Shown: positions 22,290-28,182 of the stretch, piece after piece
Layout: every line of letters starts with the position of its first letter
Position numbering within the stretch: position 1 is the first letter of the stretch
Assembly: GCA_965369325.1 (NCBI GenBank)
Contig: CBDUQI010000059.1
Span: 1-28,182, forward strand
Source: CBDUQI01 sp965369325
GTDB taxonomy: Bacteria; Pseudomonadota; Gammaproteobacteria; Steroidobacterales; JBCBZW01
Length of the DNA: 28,182 bases
Reading direction: 5' to 3'
The notes under the pieces: generated by a model
Seen by the model: only the letters and a program-made list of their open reading frames with translations
Databases searched by the model: none
What the model was told of the DNA's origin: nothing
Position numbers and translations under genes: made by a program

Positions 22290-25200
22290 TCAGTGGCCGC
22301 CGAAGCCCACGCTGAAGCCCACGGATACCAGCTCCGCATCGGAGGAACCCAGCTCAAATCGCTCCCATTCCGCGCGCACGGTAAAGCCATCAAGCCGTGC
22401 GTCCACGCCCACGCCAAAAGCAAAATCGGTGCCGCTGTCGTCACGGCCCAGATTGGTGTTGGTGCCGCCGATAATGGTGGTGAGCTCGGTGTCGGTATCC
22501 CAAGCGATGAGGCCACCGCGCACGTAGACGCCAAAGTTCTGCGCAAAACTCTGGCGCAGCATGGCGGAGGCGGTGATGCCCTGGCCCAGGAGCGCGAGAT
22601 TCTGCGCGACCACTTGGGACAATTGATCCACCGCACCCGGGTCGACGCTTGAGAAGTTGATGTTGATATCCGCCTCGCCCAGGTCAACGTAGCCCAGTTC
22701 GAAGGACACGAACTCGTTCAGGCGGTAGCCCGCGAAGATCTTGTAGCCACTGTCGGTATCGTCCACGTCCGACTGGCCAATGCTCGCACCGGCGCCTTCA
22801 AGCCGCTGGAAGATGGTGAACGAATCCGCCTGCCCGTCGGAGCTGCCCACGGCGCCGCCGAGGTAAAAGCGCTTGCCGCCGTTGCCCTCATCCTGTGCCA
22901 TCGCACCGGAGGCCATCAGTATGCCCGCTGCCAGCGCAGGCAGCATTCGGCGAAGCCGCCGGCGCAATACGACGCCCAGACTCAGCAACAAGGCCAGTAG
23001 CTCACCTGGGTGGATGCCGCTGCCGCTGCCCCCGGTTTCGATCTGTGCCTGCACCAGATCGGCGATTGCGCTTACCTGCACTACCTGTGCCGGCGCCGCC
23101 TGGTCGGAGCTGTTAATGGTGAGCGTGGCGGATTTGTTGCCAGCGGTTTGAGGCGTGAAGGTGACCGTGGCCACACACGGTGCGTCTCCGGGGTTGATTA
23201 CGATGTTGTTGCACGTCTCATCAACAGAAAAGTCATTCATGTTGCTGCCCCCCAGTACAACGCTATTGATCAGAAGTGGTAACGAGCCCGCATTGGCGAT
23301 AGTGATCGGCAGCGTGTTGCTGTCACCCAGCACCAACGTGCCAAAGTCTGCCTGAGACAAGTCAATTGCGGCGACTGCGGTGGGCACCGCGGTGGCGCTG
23401 GCGCTGATTGCGACGCTGCGACTGGGCTGGTCCGGGTCATCAGAATTAATGGTGACCGTGGCACTGGCATCACCTTCTGCACTCGGTGTGTAGGTGACTG
23501 TGATGGTGCATTCGTTACCCACGGCGAGGATAGCGCAACCGTTGTCCAGGCTGAACTGCGCCAGCGCATCGTTGCTTAATTGCACATCGGTCACGTTCAG
23601 GTCGGCCATGCCGCTGTTGCTGACGATAATGTCCCCACTGGCGCTGTCGCCGACTACCAGCGGCGTAAACGCCAGTGTCTCGGGCGAAATCTCAATCTGC
23701 GGCGCCGGGACGAAGCCGGTGCCACTCAGGGCCACTTCGCTGCGCGGGTTATTTTCATCGTTCGAGTCGATGTTGAGTGTTGCCGTGATAGCGCCGGCTG
23801 TGCTGGCAAGATACGTCACGGTGATAGTGCAACTGCTCCCTGGGATCAGTACGGCGCAGTCGCTGTCTTGGGTGAAGTCGACCGCCGGATCAATGCTTAT
23901 CGCATCCACGGTGAGGTCCGCATCGCCGTTGTTGGTGACGGTCGCCTGCGCCGTTGCCATCTCGCCGAGATTCAGCGTGCCGAAGTCGATGCTATCCGGT
24001 GCCACCAAAATGGCGGGCGCCGGCATGACCACACCGTTGCCCTCCAGCGTAGCGTTAATCGATGGGTTGATCGGATCGTTACTTAGAATGTCGTACGGGC
24101 GCACGAACTGCTCGACCTCTGTGGGCGAGAAGTCGAAGTTCAGGGTGCAGGAACCGCCTGGCGCGATAGTTGTTCCCGTGCAATCCTCGCTCATCAGCGA
24201 GAACGGCGCATTGATGGGAGCAGCAGCACTGCCAATGGTATTGATCAGCAGGTCGCCGTCACCACTGTTGGTGATGGAGACCGTACCGGCCGTGGTTTGC
24301 CCGACAACGGTATTGGCAAAAATCAATGTGCTTTGGTTGACGGTGATCGCTGGTGTCAGGACATCGGCAACTCCCGAGAGGGCGATTTGCAATACGGCGT
24401 TGTCGGGATCGTTGCTGGCGATGTCCAGCGTTGCGTTGCGTGCACCTTCCGCGCCCGCCGGATTGAATTGCACGGTAATGATGCACGACTCCCCGGGCGC
24501 CAGCACACTGCTGGCGCAGGCATCAACCAGGGCGAACTGCCCGGCATCATCGCCGCTCAGTGACACGGTATCGATGATGAGGTCGCCCGTGCTGTCGCTG
24601 TTGTTGCTGATCGTAAGGTCGGTGGTGACGCTGTCGCCCACCACGACGGGGTCGAGGAAAGTGACCGCAGCCGGATCTGCTTCGATTGCCGGCACCGGTT
24701 CGGCTGTGCCGACACCGTCCAGCGTCACCGTCAGGGGGGAGTTATCCGGATCGTTGCTGACGATAACCAGCTCACCCATCGCCGCGAGCTGGCCTTGGGG
24801 GGCGAAGGTGACGGTAACCGTACAGCTCTGATCGATGCCCAGCGAGTCGCCGCAGTCGTCGGTGGCGGTGAAGTCGCCGTCCGCGATGGTGATGCTGCTA
24901 AGGCTGATGCTGGTAAGGCTAAGGACAGCGGTGCCCACGTTGGTCAGCGTGACGGGTAACGCGGAGGACTGGCCTTGGGTGACGGTGCCAAAGTCTAGCG
25001 CCGTGGTGCTTGGCTGAATGTCGGGCAATGGCGTTTCGCCATTGCCGTCGAGCCGGACCGATTCGTTCGGCATGTTCGGATCGTCGCTGTCGATATTCAG
25101 GTTAGCGCTGACCGCGCCGTCGCCGCTTGGTGTGTAGGTGAGGGTGATCACACAGCTGGCCTGCACCGCGAGGCTGCCGGGGCAGTTGTCGCTGGCGCTG

Positions 25201-26534
25201 AAGTCGCTATCAGTTGGATCGATGGCGATGCTGTTCAGGCTGAGCGCTAACGTGCCGAGGTTTGAGAGGGTCACCTCCTGCTCGGCAGTGTTGCCGACCA
25301 GAACCGTGCCGAAGTCCAGGGCGTTGGCAGAAAGTTCAATTTGCGGCAGTAACCGTTCAGTGCCTGTGGCATTGACGCTGACCTCCAGGGTGCCCTGGTC
25401 GGCATCGTCGCTCACGATGTTGAAGGTGTCGCCAAACTCACCCACCATCGTGGGCGTGAAGGTAACTTCGATCAGGCAACTGTCGCCACCCTGCAGCGCC
25501 GCTGCGGTGCACGGGTCGACGTCTGCCGAGAACGGTGCCTCAATCGGATTGCCGCCCGCCCCAATGGAGGAGATGGTCAGCGGCTCGCCGCCGTCATTTG
25601 TGACGGTGAAACTGCCGGAGGAGGATTCGCTCACCATTGCGCTGGGCAGGGTCAGGCTGGTGGTGTCGATGACGATATTGGCCGGGATTATCGGTTCGAC
25701 CGCCTCGCCACTCAATGCGACGGTCACGTCTCCGTTAGGATCATCAGAGAAAATCGTCAGCGTCGCCGTTTTTGCACCGGCCGGCGCCATTGGGGTGAAC
25801 TGGACGGTGACGGTACAGCCGGTGGCCGCGGGCACCACGCCGCAGTTGGTCGTGGCGCTAAACTCCGGTGTGCCGTCAATATCGATCGCGGAGACGTTCA
25901 GGTTGATGTTGCCCTCGTTGGTGACGTTAACCACCTGAGCTGCGCTGGTTGCGCCGATATCGGTCGGGTCGAAATCCACACTGGTGACGTCGAGTGTAAT
26001 GTCGGGCGCGTCAGCCCGGACGAAATTGGCAGTGCCGAAGACCAGCCCGAGCACGTTGTCGGTAATGAAGGTGCCGTCGGTAATGTTCAGGGTGATGGGC
26101 AGGTTGATTTGGAAGGTCGGTGAAAATGTGGTGACATCGATGGTGCCGCTGACCGGAAAGTCGCTGGTGTCGAAGTTGAGGTTGATCGCATCAATCGAAA
26201 CAATCGGCACCTCGGCACCAACGGTGCAGGTGTCATTCCAATTAAAGCAAAAGCCACCCATGATCAGCAGCGCGCGCTCGAAATCGTCGATATCCGTCAG
26301 CGTGCCGCCAGGGCCTGGTGAGGTCAGGTCGATTTCACCGTTGATCTCGGTGCCGACTGGCGTAAGCACGGCGAAGGTGGCAGTTGCTTCGGTGACCACG
26401 CCTGCATACTCGTACGTGGTTTGAGCACTCGCGCTGTGGGCACCGAGGGTGAGTGCGCAAATGGCGGGAATGGCAAGTAACGCAGACGCACAGCGCCGCA
26501 GGCCTCGGCGCAGCGCCGATAGTGATCGTCTCAT
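22290..26534 (-). CDS. Giant surface protein: novel domain, nine ASH repeats, sorting-like tail and outer-membrane beta-barrel in one frame
   Basis: A 1414-residue product from ATG 26534 (the frame is open to 26741, but MRRSLSALRRGLRRCASALL gives a proper signal, cleaved near residue 37 at ASA). Residues 38-172 are one copy of the unnamed domain (GGFCFNWNDTC). About 178-1159 hold nine ASH/choice-of-anchor D repeats (DFG..., TVT.TF.P, ...L.I.SDDP...), each with a Cys pair. Residues 1160-1196 look like a C-terminal sorting signal: GGSGSG, hydrophobic helix LLALLLSLGVV, and RRRLRR. Without a stop, M1197 starts a signal-peptide-like run (LPALAAGILMASGAMA) and an OmpA-like 8-stranded barrel (FYLGGAVGSSDG, YKIFAGYRLNEFVSFELGYVD, VSVGFSVGFGGH). 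The barrel part might also be translated from 22946. Function unknown; structural surface role inferred. Confidence 0.82.
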   Translation of the reverse strand: MRRSLSALRRGLRRCASALLAIPAICALTLGAHSASAQTTYEYAGVVTEATATFAVLTPVGTEINGEIDLTSPGPGGTLTDIDDFERALLIMGGFCFNWNDTCTVGAEVPIVSIDAINLNFDTSDFPVSGTIDVTTFSPTFQINLPITLNITDGTFITDNVLGLVFGTANFVRADAPDITLDVTSVDFDPTDIGATSAAQVVNVTNEGNINLNVSAIDIDGTPEFSATTNCGVVPAATGCTVTVQFTPMAPAGAKTATLTIFSDDPNGDVTVALSGEAVEPIIPANIVIDTTSLTLPSAMVSESSSGSFTVTNDGGEPLTISSIGAGGNPIEAPFSADVDPCTAAALQGGDSCLIEVTFTPTMVGEFGDTFNIVSDDADQGTLEVSVNATGTERLLPQIELSANALDFGTVLVGNTAEQEVTLSNLGTLALSLNSIAIDPTDSDFSASDNCPGSLAVQASCVITLTYTPSGDGAVSANLNIDSDDPNMPNESVRLDGNGETPLPDIQPSTTALDFGTVTQGQSSALPVTLTNVGTAVLSLTSISLSSITIADGDFTATDDCGDSLGIDQSCTVTVTFAPQGQLAAMGELVIVSNDPDNSPLTVTLDGVGTAEPVPAIEADPAAVTFLDPVVVGDSVTTDLTISNNSDSTGDLIIDTVSLSGDDAGQFALVDACASSVLAPGESCIITVQFNPAGAEGARNATLDIASNDPDNAVLQIALSGVADVLTPAITVNQSTLIFANTVVGQTTAGTVSITNSGDGDLLINTIGSAAAPINAPFSLMSEDCTGTTIAPGGSCTLNFDFSPTEVEQFVRPYDILSNDPINPSINATLEGNGVVMPAPAILVAPDSIDFGTLNLGEMATAQATVTNNGDADLTVDAISIDPAVDFTQDSDCAVLIPGSSCTITVTYLASTAGAITATLNIDSNDENNPRSEVALSGTGFVPAPQIEISPETLAFTPLVVGDSASGDIIVSNSGMADLNVTDVQLSNDALAQFSLDNGCAILAVGNECTITVTYTPSAEGDASATVTINSDDPDQPSRSVAISASATAVPTAVAAIDLSQADFGTLVLGDSNTLPITIANAGSLPLLINSVVLGGSNMNDFSVDETCNNIVINPGDAPCVATVTFTPQTAGNKSATLTINSSDQAAPAQVVQVSAIADLVQAQIETGGSGSGIHPGELLALLLSLGVVLRRRLRRMLPALAAGILMASGAMAQDEGNGGKRFYLGGAVGSSDGQADSFTIFQRLEGAGASIGQSDVDDTDSGYKIFAGYRLNEFVSFELGYVDLGEADININFSSVDPGAVDQLSQVVAQNLALLGQGITASAMLRQSFAQNFGVYVRGGLIAWDTDTELTTIIGGTNTNLGRDDSGTDFAFGVGVDARLDGFTVRAEWERFELGSSDAELVSVGFSVGFGGH

Positions 26535-27166
26535 TTCAAAACCCCCAGAAATTCCAATTGTCCGGCTCGCTGGCCGGTGCCACCGACGCGCCCCAGTCCA
26601 GTGCGTCAAGTGTCGTTTTCGGCATGCCTGCACAGCAGTGAGTGTGCGGGCACAGTTGTATTTATTCTGTCTTGGACAGCGCTTTAACTGTCGCTTCCGA
26701 TTATAGGCCCTGAGGCGCCATAAATCGCTTGTCGAACCCACTTGTTGCGGAAATTTGCGATATGTCGCATCCGCAGATCGATCGCACTACTTGCCCACGG
26801 CACCTCGCCCTGCAGCCGTCCGCCTCGGATAACGCCCAACCGGCCTGTTTTGATCGGCCCTGCCAATCACGTTTGCCTCGCGGATTGACCTTGCCGATCT
26901 GCGTTGATTTGCCCCATAGCGCAGTGTGTGCGCGCTGCAAAGCCCGCAGGCGACCTACGGTAACCTGGGCATCTGCTTGCCAGCTAGTGCGCGGCCTGTC
27001 GGAAAAACAGGCAAAACATGACATCCTGATGTGACTTTGCTGGGGACTGTATTCATCCGAACCATTTGGTAGAGTCACGCGCGCCGCGCTGGCGGCGGGC
27101 CGCTTTACAATATGCGCTGGCCGCCGGCTCTGAATTTAGTCATCTGTCCCAACTGGAGGACCCCAC
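26535..27166. other. 632-bp intergenic region upstream of the giant gene and of the crotonase gene
   Basis: This divergent gap holds no convincing gene; frames of 101 and 125 codons on opposite strands look composition-driven (Arg/Cys/Pro-rich). On the minus strand a TATAAT hexamer (26700-26705) is a -10 candidate for the giant gene, with only a weak -35, implying a leader of about 160 nt. CTGTC-TTG-GACAG (26667-26679) is a small palindrome just downstream of that -10. Confidence 0.4.
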
Positions 27167-28006
27167 GTGTCATATACCTGCTTCGAGTACGCCATCGAGC
27201 ATGCGGTCGCGCATGTGCAGTTGTCACGGCCACAGAAGCTGAATGCCATGAACGTGGCTTTCTGGGAGGAATTACCGGCCCTGATTCGTTCTCTGGGCGC
27301 GCGTGGCGATGTCCGCGCGATAGTGATCAGCGCACAGGGCAAGCACTTCACCGCGGGCATGGATATTGCCGTGTTCCAGACGCCGGGACTGCTGTTTGAC
27401 GACAGTGCGCCGGATGCCGTCACCGCAGCGGCAGCGCTACGGATGCATATCAAGCATCTGCAGCAGACCTTCTCCTGTCTGGAGGAGGTCAGGGTGCCAG
27501 TGATCGTGGCCGTACAAGGGGGCGTGATCGGCGGCGGAGTGGATATGACTACCGCCTGTGACATCCGCTATTGCACCGAGGATGCATTTTTCCAGATCCA
27601 GGAAACCAATCTGGCAATGACTGCCGACGTGGGGACGTTTCCGCGTTTGTGCCGCCTGATGCCCGAGGGCTGGGTGCGTGAGCTGGCGTACACTGGACGT
27701 CGCCTGCCGGCGGCTCAGGCCGAGCGCCTGGGTCTGGTCAATCGGGTGTTCGAGGATCAGGCGAGGATGATCGAGGCGGCGTTGGCCACCGCGCAGGAGA
27801 TTGCCGCTAAAGCGCCGGCGGCCGTGGCGGGCTGCAAAGAGATGATTAACTACGCGCGTGACCACAGCACCGCCGATGCGCTGAACTACGTGGCCACCTG
27901 GAACGCAGGCATGCTCAGCAAGGAGCAGATTGCGGCAGCTGCGATGGGCCAAATGGCAAAACAGCCGGTGACATTTCCGGACCTCAAGGCACTGCCTGAG
28001 GATTAG
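27167..28006 (+). CDS. Crotonase-family protein, delta3,5-delta2,4-dienoyl-CoA isomerase-like
   Basis: A 279-residue enzyme from GTG 27167, which has GGAGGA six bases upstream. Crotonase marks: RPQKLNAMN near the N-terminus, oxyanion-hole segments KHFTAGMDI and GGVIGGGVDM. Acidic residues D126 (GGVDM), E146 (QETNL) and D154 (TADVG) are spaced 20 and 8 apart, exactly as D176, E196 and D204 of rat dienoyl-CoA isomerase ECH1, and the TACDIRY context also matches. It would shift double bonds during beta-oxidation of unsaturated fatty acids with odd-numbered double bonds. No other fatty-acid genes are in the window. It converges on the AraC gene with 18 bases between stops. Confidence 0.9.
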   Translation: MSYTCFEYAIEHAVAHVQLSRPQKLNAMNVAFWEELPALIRSLGARGDVRAIVISAQGKHFTAGMDIAVFQTPGLLFDDSAPDAVTAAAALRMHIKHLQQTFSCLEEVRVPVIVAVQGGVIGGGVDMTTACDIRYCTEDAFFQIQETNLAMTADVGTFPRLCRLMPEGWVRELAYTGRRLPAAQAERLGLVNRVFEDQARMIEAALATAQEIAAKAPAAVAGCKEMINYARDHSTADALNYVATWNAGMLSKEQIAAAAMGQMAKQPVTFPDLKALPED

Positions 28007-28024
28007 TCGGGCGCGAGGCTCGGC

Positions 28025-28182
28025 TTAGATGCGTTTGCGGTAGTCGTTGGGGGTGACGCCGGTCCATTCTCGGAACGCGCGGATAAAGGTGCTGGATTCG
28101 GAGAACCCGCACTCAAACGCGATACTCTCGACCGACAGGCGCTTTTGCCCCAGATGATAGATGGCAATATCCCGGCGCAACG
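28025..28182 (-). CDS. AraC-family transcriptional regulator, C-terminal end only
   Basis: The window edge cuts this gene; the last 52 residues are visible, ending at TAA 28027-28025. They form the second helix-turn-helix of the AraC/XylS domain: SVESIAFECGFSESSTFIRAFREWTGVTPNDYRKRI, with the family GFSESSTFIRAFRxWTGxTPxxYR pattern. What it senses and regulates cannot be seen; the neighbouring crotonase is a possible target by position. Only the DNA-binding end is in the window. Confidence 0.93.
   Translation of the reverse strand, partial: LRRDIAIYHLGQKRLSVESIAFECGFSESSTFIRAFREWTGVTPNDYRKRI

Noticed and set aside
23494..24831. A 445-codon open frame on the plus strand inside the giant gene, and others of 146-266 codons nearby
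   Set aside because: They lie antisense to the ASH-repeat coding frame, have low-complexity Ser/Val/Pro-rich translations, and arise from the codon composition of the repeats.
26701..27078. Opposing 101- and 125-codon frames in the large intergenic region
   Set aside because: Arg/Cys-rich, no recognisable motif, no ribosome site, overlapping each other on opposite strands.

Overview
The window looks like chromosome from a heterotrophic, aerobic, probably environmental (marine or freshwater) gammaproteobacterium of moderately high GC content. This rests on the Escherichia/Pseudomonas-type proteins seen: monofunctional-looking TyrA, Bfd and a 158-residue Bfr, an AlaA-like transaminase, Ku with a PE-LIG-POL LigD numbered like the Pseudomonas enzyme, MddA, and PEP-CTERM surface proteins. 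No rRNA, tRNA, CRISPR array, insertion sequence or phage gene was seen.

Layout. (1) 1-2.4 kb: the 3' part of tyrA converges with, and overlaps, a HDOD plus degenerate-GGDEF regulator; a possible 47-aa ORF precedes the regulator. (2) 2.5-4.7 kb: iron handling (bfd behind a Fur-like box, then bfr), followed by an AlaA-like aminotransferase. (3) 4.7-10 kb, minus strand: a tightly packed hydrolase operon of M1 metallopeptidase, DUF6702-like exported protein, GxSxG esterase and SxxK serine hydrolase, with overlapping stop/start codons. (4) 10.2-13 kb: a frameshifted MddA-type methyltransferase, a 54-aa membrane mini-protein missed by ordinary length cut-offs, a strong bidirectional terminator, and a secreted arylsulfotransferase-family protein. 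(5) 13.3-17.7 kb: a non-homologous end-joining locus, ku (followed by a MerR-TPR protein) divergent from ligD. (6) 17.7-19.3 kb: a DUF218 membrane protein divergent from a YceI-like lipoprotein. (7) 19.4-26.5 kb, minus strand: a secreted/surface-protein island of four genes. (8) 27.2-28.2 kb: a dienoyl-CoA isomerase-like crotonase and the C-terminal end of an AraC-type regulator.

The most interesting part is the island in (7). Three adjacent genes carry four copies of the same unnamed ~135-residue secreted domain (marked by GGFCF...N-x-TC and a C-terminal LP-LDL-GTF-LG-VSG stretch). Each gene puts this domain on a different cell-surface device: a VPxPA/PEP-CTERM-type sorting tail; a thrombospondin-3 plus dockerin-like tail; and nine disulfide-type ASH (choice-of-anchor D) repeats followed, in one unbroken frame, by a sorting-like tail, a signal-peptide-like stretch and an outer-membrane beta-barrel. 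Next to them a fourth gene encodes a classical PEP-CTERM protein whose upstream region holds a near-perfect sigma-54 (-24/-12) promoter. No exosortase is in the window, so its sorting machinery must lie elsewhere. I infer that the island makes an extracellular or envelope-bound protein assembly; its function is unknown.
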